Of a DNA stretch of 64,000 bases, positions 43,403 to 53,008 are shown one piece after another (positions within the stretch are counted from its first letter, which is position 1; each line of letters opens with the position of its first letter). Origin of the DNA: CAYZQH01 sp050300015 (GTDB taxonomy: Bacteria; Pseudomonadota; Gammaproteobacteria; Pseudomonadales; Cellvibrionaceae); contig JBNKWZ010000020.1 of NCBI GenBank assembly GCA_050300015.1, positions 1 through 64,000 on the forward strand, in the 5' to 3' direction. Made by a program: the position numbers and the translations under genes. The notes beneath the pieces were generated by a model, which worked only from the letters and a program-made list of their open reading frames with translations, was not told the origin of the DNA and did no database searches.

Positions 43403-44251
43403 ATGAATGCAGGCTTATATGTGGCATTGGCCTTTGTGGCACTGGTATTAATTACCATCGCAAAGGGGGTGCGTTTAGTCCCTCAAGGCTATAAATGGGT
43501 GGTGCAACGCCTGGGGAAATATCATGGTACTTTAAACCCGGGTTTGAATATCATTATTCCTTACGTTGATCATGTTGCTTATAAAGTGACCACAAAAGAC
43601 ATTGTATTGGATATTCCCTCGCAAGAGGTGATTACGCGGGATAACGCTGTGATTGTGGCCAATGCTGTGGCCTACATTAATATTTTGTCACCCGAAAAAG
43701 CGGTATACGGTGTTGAAAATTACCGTATCGCCATACAAACCTTAGTGCAAACGACCTTGCGCTCTATTGTGGGGGAGATGGACTTGGACGACGCTTTGTC
43801 TTCACGAGACATCATTAAGGCCAAGTTAAAAAGCTCTATTTCGGATGACATTGCCGATTGGGGCATCACCTTAAAAACGGTAGAAATTCAAGACATTAAC
43901 CCTTCGGGCACCATGCAGCATGCCATGGAAGAGCAAGCCGCGGCCGAGCGCGCACGTAGAGCAACGGTCACTCGCGCATCGGGTGAAAAAGAAGCTCAAA
44001 TTCTGGAGGCCGAAGGGCGTTTGGAGGCTTCCAAGCGGGACGCAAAGGCTCAAGTGGTGTTGGCGCAGGGCAGTAAAGAAGCCATTACCATGGTGACGGA
44101 GGCCATTGGGCAAGACCCTATGCCTGTCGTCTATTTGCTGGGCGAAAAATACATCCTCGCACTACAAGAGTTGGCTTCTTCAGAAAATGCCAAGACTATG
44201 GTGTTGCCAGCAGATTTGCCTGCGGCCATAAAAGGTATGATAGGGCGCTAG
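43403..44251 (+). CDS. qmcA: SPFH/Band 7 (stomatin-like) protein QmcA
   Basis: 282 residues. An N-terminal membrane anchor (about 4-20) precedes the SPFH domain ('VPQGYKWVVQRLGKYHGTLNPG') and a coiled-coil segment rich in Ala, Glu and Arg ('EEQAAAERARRATVTRA'). It matches E. coli QmcA and paraslipins. It forms an operon with the short NfeD gene 102 bases upstream and ends at a bidirectional terminator. Confidence 0.92.
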   Translation: MNAGLYVALAFVALVLITIAKGVRLVPQGYKWVVQRLGKYHGTLNPGLNIIIPYVDHVAYKVTTKDIVLDIPSQEVITRDNAVIVANAVAYINILSPEKAVYGVENYRIAIQTLVQTTLRSIVGEMDLDDALSSRDIIKAKLKSSISDDIADWGITLKTVEIQDINPSGTMQHAMEEQAAAERARRATVTRASGEKEAQILEAEGRLEASKRDAKAQVVLAQGSKEAITMVTEAIGQDPMPVVYLLGEKYILALQELASSENAKTMVLPADLPAAIKGMIGR

Positions 44252-44270
44252 CAAAATAAAACACGCCCAT

Positions 44271-44300
44271 AAAAAAAGCCGGCAGATGCCGGCTTTTTTG
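44271..44300. terminator. bidirectional terminator between qmcA and mscS
   Basis: AAAAAAAGCCGGC / GCCGGCTTTTTTG with loop AGAT. A/T tracts on both sides let it end transcripts from both convergent genes. Confidence 0.9.
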
Positions 44301-44321
44301 TTAGAGCTTAATTGTTGACAC

Positions 44322-45143
44322 TTAAGCGGTCTTGTCTAAATGCACATCCATTTGCGGGAAGGGAATTTCAATCCCCACTTCGTCGAATCGCTTTTTAATG
44401 TTTTCAGTTAAATCGAATTTAACACCCCAATAATCCGCCGAGGCAACCCAAGGGCGTACCACCAGGTTTACCGAAGAATCTGCCAGCTCGGAAACTGCAA
44501 TGGTTACGTCTTTGTCTTTTAAAATGCGCTCGTCTGCGTCCGTAAGGGCTTTTAACTCTTTCTTGACCAAGTCTAAGTCTGCGCCATAACTGACACCTAC
44601 CACCAAGTCCACGCGGCGCTCTGGCGCCGTGGAAAAATTGTGGATATTGCCGTTAAATATGGAGCCATTGGCAACAATAATGGTGATGTTGTCGGGGGAC
44701 ATTAACGTGGTAGTAAAGATAGAGACGTCTTTTACCACACCGGCAGTGCCGCCCGCTTGGATGTAATCCCCTGCCTTAAAGGGGCGGAACAAAATCAGCA
44801 ACACGCCTGCGGCAAAGTTGGCCAGAGAGCCTTGCAAGGCAAAACCAACGGCCAAACCTGCAGCACCAATAATGGCCACAAAAGAGGCAGTTTGTACACC
44901 CAGTTGGCCGAGTGCAGCAACCACCACCATGGTGAACATGCCGTAGTAGGCCAAGTTTTTGATAAAGTTAGAAACGGTGGCGTCGACACCACGGCCACTC
45001 ATGGTTTTGCCGAGGAAGTTGGATAAGCCGCGTGCGATGGCTTTCCCCACGTAAAAGACCAAAATGGCCAATACGATTTTTAATCCGTAGGTTGCGATGA
45101 ACTCTGGTGCTTTGTTCATCATGGTTTGAATGTTTTCTTCCAT
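44322..45143 (-). CDS. mscS: small-conductance mechanosensitive channel MscS
   Basis: 273 residues. Three membrane segments (about 18-38, 58-85, 88-118), the last being the pore helix with 'GAAGLAVGFALQGSLANFAAG'. The cytoplasmic beta domain ('FKAGDYIQAGGTAGVVKDVS') and mixed domain end in 'RFDEVGIEIPFPQMDVHL'. It releases solutes on hypo-osmotic shock. Full length with every feature intact, unlike the fragment at 33096-33390. Confidence 0.95.
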   Translation of the reverse strand: MEENIQTMMNKAPEFIATYGLKIVLAILVFYVGKAIARGLSNFLGKTMSGRGVDATVSNFIKNLAYYGMFTMVVVAALGQLGVQTASFVAIIGAAGLAVGFALQGSLANFAAGVLLILFRPFKAGDYIQAGGTAGVVKDVSIFTTTLMSPDNITIIVANGSIFNGNIHNFSTAPERRVDLVVGVSYGADLDLVKKELKALTDADERILKDKDVTIAVSELADSSVNLVVRPWVASADYWGVKFDLTENIKKRFDEVGIEIPFPQMDVHLDKTA

Positions 45144-45193
45144 ATAAAATCTCCGAAAAGGTCTTGTTGAAAATACGTTAGGTAAAAATGTCG

Positions 45194-45220
45194 AAAAGAG
45201 CGCCGCCGCCAGCGCTTTTT
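45194..45220 (-). terminator. probable terminator of the OmpA-family gene
   Basis: AAAAAGCGC and GCGCTCTTTT on the minus strand flank an 8-base GC-rich loop, 33 bases after the OmpA stop. Confidence 0.55.
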
Positions 45221-45252
45221 AACGCAGAAGGCAGCGGCGTTTTATACGAAGG

Positions 45253-46371
45253 TTACTTCTGAATGGTTTCAACGTTAGCCGATACGCTGGCGGTTACCCG
45301 GCGATTTTTTGCACGGTTTGCAGCAGTGTCGTTGTCCACAATGGGTTGTGACTCGCCGTAACCGACAGCACTGACGCGTGTGGCTGGAACCCCAAATTCA
45401 TTGATCAGAACTTTGGCCACAGCCTCTGCGCGTTTTTGTGACAACGTTTGGTTATACGCAGCGGAACCGCTAGAGTCTGTATGGCCTGCGATTTCAACCT
45501 TGGTCAAAGGGAATTGCGTCATAAAGTCGGCAATCTCTTTGATCTCGTTGTAGCTGGACGATGGTACTTCGTTGGAGTTGTTGGCAAACACCACGTACAA
45601 GTTAACTTCTTTGGTTTCGGTGATGACGATATAGCAGCCCATTTCATCTACTGACGCACCTGCTGAAGTATCGGGGCATTGGTCGACACCATTTACCACG
45701 CCATCCATATCGTCGTCTAAAACCATCACACAACCATTGACGTCTACGGTTTTGCCGGCGGGCGTGCCGGGGCATAAGTCGGCACTGTCGACCACGCCGT
45801 CACCATCGGAATCCATCGGTGGGGGAGGGGTAACCACTGCAGCGGGTTTGGCATTCGATTTTTTACCAAATTCATATAGAAAGCCGAGACCTATAGCGTA
45901 ATCGGTGAGTTCTAGATCCATATCATTAATGAGACGGAATTCGGAACGCAAACTTAAACCGCCGAAGATTTGTGCTTTCAGGCCTGCGCCAGCGTTAAAG
46001 ACGCTGCTTTCAAAGTCTTCCGTTATGCCTGGGTTGTAGTTGATTAATCCGCCGCCAATCAACACGTAAGGTTGCACAGATTCTCCCTGGTTAAAATGGT
46101 AGAGAACATCAAGGCTGGCAATGGTAATGTCCACTTCCTCGTCGCCAAATTCGGGTACAGGGCGCGATGCCAAGTAGCTCAACTCAAAACCCAATGGTCC
46201 ATCGGTTTGGTAGCCGAGCCCCAAGGAGCCGTAGAATTCATTGTCCAACGACATGTCGTTGTCGAATAATAATTGTCCTACCATGGGGCTAACCGTTACG
46301 CCAGCATTCGCAACTGAGCAAGCACAAGCAACGGTAGCTGCGGCTAGTGTACGGGGTACAAAGGTTCTCAT
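45253..46371 (-). CDS. OmpA-family outer-membrane protein (OprF-like)
   Basis: 372 residues. A signal peptide ending 'SVANAGVTVSP', an eight-strand barrel (about 25-175), a calcium-binding thrombospondin type 3-like repeat region with Asp-rich 'DSDGDGVVDSADLCPGTPAG' and 'DDDMDGVVNGVDQCPDT' (about 195-245), and a C-terminal OmpA peptidoglycan-binding domain ('VEIAGHTDSSGSAAYNQTLS', 'NRRVTASV'). It links the outer membrane to the cell wall. It is monocistronic with its own terminator. Confidence 0.93.
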   Translation of the reverse strand: MRTFVPRTLAAATVACACSVANAGVTVSPMVGQLLFDNDMSLDNEFYGSLGLGYQTDGPLGFELSYLASRPVPEFGDEEVDITIASLDVLYHFNQGESVQPYVLIGGGLINYNPGITEDFESSVFNAGAGLKAQIFGGLSLRSEFRLINDMDLELTDYAIGLGFLYEFGKKSNAKPAAVVTPPPPMDSDGDGVVDSADLCPGTPAGKTVDVNGCVMVLDDDMDGVVNGVDQCPDTSAGASVDEMGCYIVITETKEVNLYVVFANNSNEVPSSSYNEIKEIADFMTQFPLTKVEIAGHTDSSGSAAYNQTLSQKRAEAVAKVLINEFGVPATRVSAVGYGESQPIVDNDTAANRAKNRRVTASVSANVETIQK

Positions 46372-46742
46372 AGTGTTCTCCTTAGGGTTTTGATGTCCGG
46401 GTCGAGTGCCCGGTTTAATAATCAGTTTTGAACAGATCTGTGTTTCTCAGTAAGGCTGATTGTCGGTGCGATGTATGTGGCTTGGGTAATATCCCGACAG
46501 GGTTTATGGGTTTATTCGTCGGTGCGATGAACAGGACCTTTTGGCTGGGACAACAAAGGCCGGCTCGCCAACTTTATTTGAGCCCATTCAACTAGCAACT
46601 ATAAAAGCCTAATCATGAATGCGGGCTGAATCAACGCTTGGATTATTATGCCTGGTTAAAACAAAGGATGGTAAATTTTTTTGTCAACCCAGGTTGGCAC
46701 TGGCCAGTTTTAATGGCACTGCAGGTTTTTATTAAAGTACTA
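46372..46742. other. intergenic region upstream of the OmpA-family gene
   Basis: No gene. The 12-base motif GTCGGTGCGATG occurs twice (about 46460 and 46519), a short direct repeat that could be a regulatory site for ompA or chance. A+T-rich towards 46680. Confidence 0.4.
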
Positions 46743-47771
46743 CTAAAATGGCGTGCGTTTGGTGAATAAATCATGAGCCGGGCTCCAGCGGTACAGAGCA
46801 TCTCCTGCTAGCAATACGGCACCGGCAGTCCAGGTGGTGGTTTCTTCCGGCCAAATGGTGTCATCTTTATACACGTAGCCTGTCCAATAAGCGCCTTTGT
46901 GTGTACGCCAGTTTTGAAGGGGTGTAAGCAGAGCTTTGGCGTTGTTTTCTAATCCTGCGGCGACGCAAGCAATAGCCAGCTCGCTGGTTTCTGCGAGGGT
47001 GACCCAGGGCTCTCCTAATACACAATGGCAACCCAACCCCTCTTGAACGAAGTCGGGCCACTGTTTATGTAAACGTGTTTTGGCTTCGAGTGGTGAGAAC
47101 AAGCCTGCAAGAATGGGGTAATACCAATCCATCGCATAGTGACTTTTACTGGGCCAATGGCGGTCAAAGCGATAGGGTCTATACAGTAACGCGGTTTTTA
47201 ATTTTCGGCCCGCTTGCATCCAGTGTTCACAGTCCAATTTCAGTACTTTAGCTGCTGCAATTGCGCATTCCAAACTGCGTAATATAGAGGCGCACCCGGT
47301 GATTAGTGCATCATTGGCTGCGAGCCCGTCGTTTGAAATGGCCCATGCAATTTCGCCCGTTTGAGATTGCGCACGCAAAACACAATTGATGGCACGCTCC
47401 ACCATCGGAAACTGATGCATTAAGAAGGGAAGGTTTTGTGAGATCAAAAAATGGTGCCAAACCCCTGTGGCCACGTAGGCGATAAAATTGGTTTCACGGT
47501 GATGAGGTGGTTGTTGGGTAAAGTACTCGGCATTCCAGCTGCCATCGGGCAGTTGATTGTCTGCGAGCCATTGATAGGCGCGCTCGGCCTCTGGCCAATA
47601 TCCCGCGATGCTCAGTCCCATGGCGGCCTCGGTATGATCCCAGGGATCAAGTTGCCCACCTTCAAACCAAGGGATTGCGCCACTGGGCTTTTGTTGGGAC
47701 AGAATAAATTCTGCCGTTTTTTGCCGCGATTGTTCAAGTGAAGCGTCCTGTGGTGCGAGAAGCTCAGTCAT
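46743..47771 (-). CDS. terpenoid-cyclase-fold (prenyltransferase-like) protein
   Basis: 342 residues with the alpha/alpha-toroid pattern: repeated 'WLADNQLPDGSWNAEYF'-type segments, Trp/Asp-rich turns ('LDPWDHTEAAMGLS') and 'EETTTWTAGAVLLA'. Proteins annotated as prenyltransferase or squalene-oxidase repeat proteins look like this. It is third in an operon with a glycosyltransferase and a methyltransferase, starting directly after the methyltransferase stop, so a role in modifying a surface glycan or its lipid carrier is more likely than sterol chemistry. Confidence 0.75.
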   Translation of the reverse strand: MTELLAPQDASLEQSRQKTAEFILSQQKPSGAIPWFEGGQLDPWDHTEAAMGLSIAGYWPEAERAYQWLADNQLPDGSWNAEYFTQQPPHHRETNFIAYVATGVWHHFLISQNLPFLMHQFPMVERAINCVLRAQSQTGEIAWAISNDGLAANDALITGCASILRSLECAIAAAKVLKLDCEHWMQAGRKLKTALLYRPYRFDRHWPSKSHYAMDWYYPILAGLFSPLEAKTRLHKQWPDFVQEGLGCHCVLGEPWVTLAETSELAIACVAAGLENNAKALLTPLQNWRTHKGAYWTGYVYKDDTIWPEETTTWTAGAVLLAGDALYRWSPAHDLFTKRTPF

Positions 47772-48500
47772 TCACAAAGGGTCCTTGGGGGGATTGATCA
47801 TTTTTTTGAAGTACAAGGCAATACTTTTGCCCATCAGCGGGTTGAGTAAAGTTTCGAGTACACGAGTGAGTTTGGGTTTTTGAATAAGGTCCCACACCAA
47901 AAAACGGTGGTAGGTTTTCACTGGGCCGAATTCGTCACCATGCGCCCAGAAGGCACATTTTAACCACCAATAAGGTGTGTGCAATGCGTGGGCCCAATGG
48001 CGAGCCTGCAGAGTCAAGGGGTGTTTTAAGCACTCAGTCAGTAGGGTTTTTGTACGAAAGATGCGGATGTGACCACCAGGTGTGTTGGCGTACTCTGAGC
48101 ATAGGCGCCAGCAAATCCACTCCGGCCAAAAGCGCGGTACGCTAATGACCAAATCTCCTCCGGGTTTTAGCACGCGTACGATTTCCGATAACACGGCTTG
48201 ATAGTCGTGCACGTGTTCTAGGACTTCGCTGCAAATCACCACATCCAGAGTGTTGTCGGCAAAAGGCAATGCGGTACCAGAGCCTGCCACGCCATTACAG
48301 CGCATTATTTGGTCTGCGGTGGCCAAAGGTGCGAGAGACTGTTGAGTATCGACCACATTATTGGGGTCAATATCAAACGCAATCACGGTAGACGGTGTCA
48401 GTAAACTGATGCCGTGACTGTGCCGCCCAGCGCCGCAGCCTAGGTCCAGCACTAGGCAGCTGCCGTCAAGCGGCAAACGATCAAGCTTTACGGTGAGCAT
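47772..48500 (-). CDS. class I SAM-dependent methyltransferase
   Basis: 242 residues. 'LVLDLGCGAGRHSHGI' is the SAM-binding motif I, 'VVICSEVLEHVHDY' motif IV, and 'VLKPGGDLVISVPRFWPEW' motif VI, as in the Methyltransf_11 group. The start overlaps the end of the glycosyltransferase gene by 20 bases, and the next gene begins right after its stop. The substrate is probably a sugar or lipid intermediate of the same pathway. Confidence 0.88.
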   Translation of the reverse strand: MLTVKLDRLPLDGSCLVLDLGCGAGRHSHGISLLTPSTVIAFDIDPNNVVDTQQSLAPLATADQIMRCNGVAGSGTALPFADNTLDVVICSEVLEHVHDYQAVLSEIVRVLKPGGDLVISVPRFWPEWICWRLCSEYANTPGGHIRIFRTKTLLTECLKHPLTLQARHWAHALHTPYWWLKCAFWAHGDEFGPVKTYHRFLVWDLIQKPKLTRVLETLLNPLMGKSIALYFKKMINPPKDPL

Positions 48501-49779
48501 GGTGGTTTTTCAGTACGCATTCATAGTATTCGGTTACGGCTTTAGCGGTGGCGGCCCAGCAGAAATCTTGGTGACTGCGTTGTAGGCCCTTCTCGGTGAA
48601 CGTTGCTCGCAAACACCCGTTTTGTAACATTTCGAGTATGGCGGATGATAGGGCCTCAACATTGCCTGCGGGAACCATCAGCCCAGCGTTTCCGACCACT
48701 TCAGGCAGTGCCCCGCCATCGGAAGAAATGACCGGCACACCGGCGGCCATGGCCTCCAATGCCGGTAAGCCAAAGCCTTCGTAGAGTGAGGGGCAAATTG
48801 CCACTTCTGCGCGCGCGTATTGTTCATTCAGCTGCTCTTGGCTGATGCCACTTTTGAAGTGCACGCAATTTTGAAGGTTTAGCTGGTTGACTAGACGCTG
48901 GTTGTCCCCCTTTGGATTGAGCTTACCGATTACCGTCAGTTGAATGTCGGGCAAGGTTTGTTTGGCCAAATGTACGGCCTTTAACAATACATCAAATCCC
49001 TTGAGAGCCTGGTCTGACGACGCCGTGGTGATTAAGTGAAAGCGCTTACGCGCAGTGGTATGAATGGGGTGAAACGCTTGCGTATCAACGCCATTGGGTA
49101 TTACGGTAAGGTTGTTTGGGTCGCAGGCAAAGGCTTCGGCTATGTCGTTTTTGGAACACTCTGATACGGTGATGATGTGCTTTAGCTGGCGGGCCACGGC
49201 CAGTTGCATTTGTACAAACCCATACCAGCGCTTGGCGCCGGCGCGCGCCCGGGGAGTGGAGGCCGCTTGGATGGCCAAATCACGGTCGCGGGTGATGGGG
49301 TGGTGAATTGTGGTGACCAAGGGTAAACCGCGCTGTTGGAGTTTGAGTGCACCATAGCTCAAGCTTTGATTGTCATGAATGATGTCATACTGGTGAGCGG
49401 TTCGCTTTAAGTATTGATACACGCGCCGGCCAAAACTGTAGGGCTCGCCGAAGCCGCCCGTGGCCATGGCCCACCACTCGTAAAGGTCTGCCCAAGCCGC
49501 AAAGTGTTTGGGTCTCAAGGCCAGCCAGTGGTGCCCTGGGTAGTCGTAGAGGTTTAAACTCGGTATGCGAATTAAGCGAACTCCAGGCACAAGCGTTGGA
49601 TAGGGCGGGCCAGAAATGACATCCACCTGGTGTCCGGCGGCCAGTAACGCTTTTGAAAGCTGATGCAGATAAATGCCTTGGCCGCCCACGTGGGGGTGGC
49701 TTCGGTAGCCCAGCAAGGCGATGCGTAAGGGTCGAATCGCGAAAGGGGATTGGGCGATAACTGGCGCGACGGCGTTCAT
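48481..49779 (-). CDS. glycosyltransferase family 4 protein
   Basis: 432 residues with the GT-B fold. N-terminal acceptor side 'LGYRSHPHVGGQGIYLHQLS', donor side 'TVIPNGVDTQAFHP' and the E-x7-E motif in 'PSLYEGFGLPALEAMAAGVP'. It is the first gene of the minus-strand operon with the methyltransferase and cyclase-fold protein. No polymerase or flippase gene is nearby. Start taken at ATG 49779; the frame extends six codons further. Confidence 0.92.
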   Translation of the reverse strand: MNAVAPVIAQSPFAIRPLRIALLGYRSHPHVGGQGIYLHQLSKALLAAGHQVDVISGPPYPTLVPGVRLIRIPSLNLYDYPGHHWLALRPKHFAAWADLYEWWAMATGGFGEPYSFGRRVYQYLKRTAHQYDIIHDNQSLSYGALKLQQRGLPLVTTIHHPITRDRDLAIQAASTPRARAGAKRWYGFVQMQLAVARQLKHIITVSECSKNDIAEAFACDPNNLTVIPNGVDTQAFHPIHTTARKRFHLITTASSDQALKGFDVLLKAVHLAKQTLPDIQLTVIGKLNPKGDNQRLVNQLNLQNCVHFKSGISQEQLNEQYARAEVAICPSLYEGFGLPALEAMAAGVPVISSDGGALPEVVGNAGLMVPAGNVEALSSAILEMLQNGCLRATFTEKGLQRSHQDFCWAATAKAVTEYYECVLKNHHAHRKA

Positions 49780-49884
49780 CTTACACCGTGGTCCCAAAAG
49801 GGGTTTGCCGCATCCAAGGGGTCCTTAATTTTATTTGTATGACAAGCAGATATCGTCAATGGTGCTGTTCCTGTTCAGTGCAGG

Positions 49885-49890
49885 TATAAT
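49885..49890 (+). promoter_or_regulatory. -10 box of the hisBHAF promoter
   Basis: Perfect TATAAT 31 bases upstream of the hisB start. The -35 region at 17-base spacing is poor (GTGCTG), so activation or a weak promoter is likely. Confidence 0.4.
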
Positions 49891-49921
49891 GGCCGGCTTT
49901 TCGAATGGATAGGCAAAGACA

Positions 49922-50515
49922 ATGGCCGAGCGCATTGCGTCCGTACAGCGTGACACCTTAGAGACACAAATCTCAGTATCCGTGAATTTGGATGGTCAAG
50001 GCAAGGGTACCTTTGATACTGGGGTGCCTTTTCTTGAGCATATGATGGACCAAATTGCGCGTCATGGGATGATTGACTTGGCGGTGACTTGCCAAGGCGA
50101 CACCCATATAGATGACCATCACAGCGTTGAGGATATCGGCATCACCATCGGTCAGGCCCTCGCCAAAGCCATTGGCGATAAGCGCGGCATTCGGCGTTAT
50201 GGTCACGCTTATGTACCCTTGGATGAGGCGCTTTCTCGTGTGGTGATCGACTTTTCGGGGCGCCCTGGCTTGGTGATGAACGTACCTTTTACACAAAAGC
50301 GCATTGGTCAATTTGACACAGAGTTATTTTGGGAGTTTTTCCAGGGTTTTGTGAATCACGCAGGCGTCACGCTGCACATCGATTGTCTGCGTGGCCACAA
50401 TGCGCACCACCAGATTGAAACAGTGTTCAAAGCTTTTGGCCGTGCGGTGCGTATGGCGCTGGAAGTGGATGTGCGATTGGGTGGGGCGATGCCCTCTACC
50501 AAGGGAACCCTTTGA
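49922..50515 (+). CDS. hisB: imidazoleglycerol-phosphate dehydratase
   Basis: 197 residues, the monofunctional form without the N-terminal phosphatase domain of E. coli HisB. Metal-binding motifs 'DTHIDDHHSVEDIGI' and 'LRGHNAHHQIETVFKAFGRA' are present. Step 6 of histidine synthesis. First gene of hisBHAF. Confidence 0.96.
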   Translation: MAERIASVQRDTLETQISVSVNLDGQGKGTFDTGVPFLEHMMDQIARHGMIDLAVTCQGDTHIDDHHSVEDIGITIGQALAKAIGDKRGIRRYGHAYVPLDEALSRVVIDFSGRPGLVMNVPFTQKRIGQFDTELFWEFFQGFVNHAGVTLHIDCLRGHNAHHQIETVFKAFGRAVRMALEVDVRLGGAMPSTKGTL

Positions 50516-50605
50516 AGGTTCATTTGGGCTTGTCTTGCCGGTTTTAAAACGGGACTCGCCCAATATTGGCCATTACAACAAAGCCATCAAAAATAAAGAG
50601 ATATT

Positions 50606-51280
50606 ATGACGACAAGCATTGCCGTCCTCGATTACGGCATGGGCAATTTGCACTCTGTGGCGAGTGCGTTAAAGCATGTGGCTCCGGGGGCACAGGTCTC
50701 TATCACTCGTGACCCCGCAGTGGTGAACGATGCCGATCGTGTGTTATTTCCAGGGGTGGGCGCCATTCGCGATTGTATGGCAGAGATTCGTGCTTGTGGT
50801 ATGGACACCATGGTGGCGCAAACCATTGCTTCCGGCAAACCGTTATTGGCGATTTGTGTGGGGCTACAGGCGTTAATGCGTTTTTCAGAGGAAAACGGCG
50901 GTGTAGAGTGCTTGGGGCACTTTGCGGGCAAGGTGAAAGCGTTTGACGGTTACGACGATTTTCGTAAGGGAACCGATGAGGGGGCCCCCAGTGGGGAGCA
51001 CCTAAAAGTCCCCCATATGGGTTGGAACCAAGTGCAACAGCGCTTAGCGCATCCGCTTTGGCACAATATTCCCGGGGGCAGTCGTTTTTATTTTGTGCAC
51101 AGTTATTGTGTGCAGGCCGAGGCTGAAGACAACGTGGCAGGAACCTGTCACTACGGCGTGGATTTTACCGCGGCACTCGCGAGCGGTAATGTGTTTGCTT
51201 CCCAGTTTCACCCTGAGAAAAGTCACGTCCACGGCCTGCAATTGTTAAAGAATTTTGTATCCTGGCGTGGCCAGCTCTAG
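50606..51280 (+). CDS. hisH: imidazole glycerol phosphate synthase, glutaminase subunit
   Basis: 224 residues. A class I glutamine amidotransferase with nucleophile Cys in 'AICVGLQALM', and the His/Glu pair in 'SQFHPEKSHVHG'. It supplies ammonia to HisF. 'LDYGMGNLHSVASAL' is the usual N-terminus. An insertion around residues 112-130 makes it slightly longer than E. coli HisH. Confidence 0.95.
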   Translation: MTTSIAVLDYGMGNLHSVASALKHVAPGAQVSITRDPAVVNDADRVLFPGVGAIRDCMAEIRACGMDTMVAQTIASGKPLLAICVGLQALMRFSEENGGVECLGHFAGKVKAFDGYDDFRKGTDEGAPSGEHLKVPHMGWNQVQQRLAHPLWHNIPGGSRFYFVHSYCVQAEAEDNVAGTCHYGVDFTAALASGNVFASQFHPEKSHVHGLQLLKNFVSWRGQL

Positions 51281-51345
51281 GCGGATAGAGCCCGATTCAC
51301 GATAAATAGAAGCAACACAAACCCAATTCAAGAGATCTTCAATTA

Positions 51346-52089
51346 ATGCTATTAATCCCCGCAATTGATTTGAAAGATGGCCAGTGCGTTCGTTTGCGCA
51401 AGGGAGTCATGAGCGATTCCACCGTTTTTTCCAGTGACCCTGTGAGTGTGGCCAAACAATGGGTGGACCAGGGCGCGCGACGCCTGCACTTGGTGGACCT
51501 CAATGGCGCCTTTGCCGGTGAGCCGGTCAATGGTGAGGTGGTTACGGCCATTGCCAAAGCTTACCCCAAATTACCCATTCAAATTGGTGGAGGCATTCGT
51601 TCACCCGAGACCATAGAGCACTATTTAAAGGCTGGTGTGAACTACGTCATTATTGGGACCAAAGCGGTGAAAGAACCTGAATTTGTCTCAGATATGTGTC
51701 GGGCTTTCCCGGGGGCGGTGATTGTGGGTTTGGATGCAAAATCGGGTTTTGTGGCCACTGACGGTTGGGCGGAAGTATCTGAAGTAAAGGCCACTGACCT
51801 GGCCAAACAATTTGAAGCCTCAGGCGTAAGTGCCATCGTCTATACCGACATTGATCGCGATGGCATGATGCAAGGGGTGAATGTGGAGGCCACGGTAGAG
51901 ATGGCCAAAGCCTCGTCGCTACCGATTATCGCCTCGGGTGGCATCACTAACCTTGATGACATCCGTGCACTGTTGGCAAGTAGCGGTGAAGGTGCGGGTA
52001 TTCAAGGTGCCATTACTGGGCGTGCCATCTATGAAGGGACCTTGGATTTACAGGCAGCTCAGGTACTTTGTGATGAGGCGTCGGCGTAA
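51346..52089 (+). CDS. hisA: ProFAR isomerase
   Basis: 247 residues, a (beta/alpha)8 barrel. Catalytic Asp residues lie in 'IPAIDLKDGQCVRL' and 'YTDIDRDGMM'. Step 4 of histidine synthesis. hisF begins three bases after its stop. Confidence 0.96.
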   Translation: MLLIPAIDLKDGQCVRLRKGVMSDSTVFSSDPVSVAKQWVDQGARRLHLVDLNGAFAGEPVNGEVVTAIAKAYPKLPIQIGGGIRSPETIEHYLKAGVNYVIIGTKAVKEPEFVSDMCRAFPGAVIVGLDAKSGFVATDGWAEVSEVKATDLAKQFEASGVSAIVYTDIDRDGMMQGVNVEATVEMAKASSLPIIASGGITNLDDIRALLASSGEGAGIQGAITGRAIYEGTLDLQAAQVLCDEASA

Positions 52090-52091
52090 TT

Positions 52092-52868
52092 ATGGCTTTG
52101 GCGAAGCGCATCATTCCGTGTTTGGATGTGGACAATGGTCGAGTGGTCAAGGGTGTGCAATTTGTTGACATTCGTGACGCAGGTGACCCAGTCGAGGTGG
52201 CCAAGCAGTACAATGCCCAGGGCGCGGATGAAATTACCTTTTTGGATATCACCGCCACTCACGAGGCTCGGGACACTACGGTGCACACGGTGGAGGCTAT
52301 GGCTTCAGAGGTGTTTATCCCCCTGACGGTCGGAGGTGGCATTCGCACAGTTCAAGATATTCGCACCATGCTCAATGCCGGGGCCGACAAAGTGGGCATT
52401 AATTCGGCAGCCGTTAAAAACCCCGATTTTGTGAAGGCTGCAGCAGATCGTTTTGGTGCGCAGTGTATTGTCGTGGCCATTGATGCCAAGTGCGTGAGTT
52501 GTGACGGGGAGGCGCCACGTTGGGAGATTTTTACCCACGGTGGCCGCAAACCTACGGGTATTGATGCGGTAGAGTGGGCCGTTAAAATGGTCGAAAACGG
52601 CGCGGGTGAAATATTGCTCACCAGTATGGACCGTGATGGCACGAAGAATGGGTTTGACCTAGGCGTGACCCGGGCCATCTCCGATGCGGTGAGTGTACCC
52701 GTGATCGCCTCGGGTGGCGTGGGCAATTTACAACACTTAGTGGACGGCGTTATTCAGGGCGGGGCCGATGCCGTATTGGCGGCCAGTATCTTCCATTTTG
52801 GTGAGTACACCGTGCCTCAAGCCAAACAATTCATGCACCGTCAAGGCATTGAAATGCGAATGCTTTGA
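52092..52868 (+). CDS. hisF: imidazole glycerol phosphate synthase, cyclase subunit
   Basis: 258 residues, a barrel homologous to HisA. Catalytic Asp residues lie in 'RIIPCLDVDNGRVVKGVQF' and 'LLTSMDRDGTKNGFD'. It makes IGP and AICAR with HisH. Last gene of the operon. Confidence 0.97.
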   Translation: MALAKRIIPCLDVDNGRVVKGVQFVDIRDAGDPVEVAKQYNAQGADEITFLDITATHEARDTTVHTVEAMASEVFIPLTVGGGIRTVQDIRTMLNAGADKVGINSAAVKNPDFVKAAADRFGAQCIVVAIDAKCVSCDGEAPRWEIFTHGGRKPTGIDAVEWAVKMVENGAGEILLTSMDRDGTKNGFDLGVTRAISDAVSVPVIASGGVGNLQHLVDGVIQGGADAVLAASIFHFGEYTVPQAKQFMHRQGIEMRML

Positions 52869-52904
52869 TAATGCACTTGAAGATAACGAAAAATAAAATC
52901 ACAA

Positions 52905-52922
52905 CGAGAGGGCACACTCTCG
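52905..52922 (+). terminator. possible weak terminator after hisF
   Basis: CGAGAG-GGCACA-CTCTCG, a perfect 6-bp stem 37 bases after hisF, without a clear U-tract. It could equally be a 5'-leader structure of tkt. Confidence 0.35.
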
Positions 52923-53008
52923 AAAGTCAAAAGGCGAGCAATCGCTTAAATCCCGTTGCAACTAATTGAGTCTTCGGACAAACACACAGAATAAAGTAGG
53001 AGTGATTC

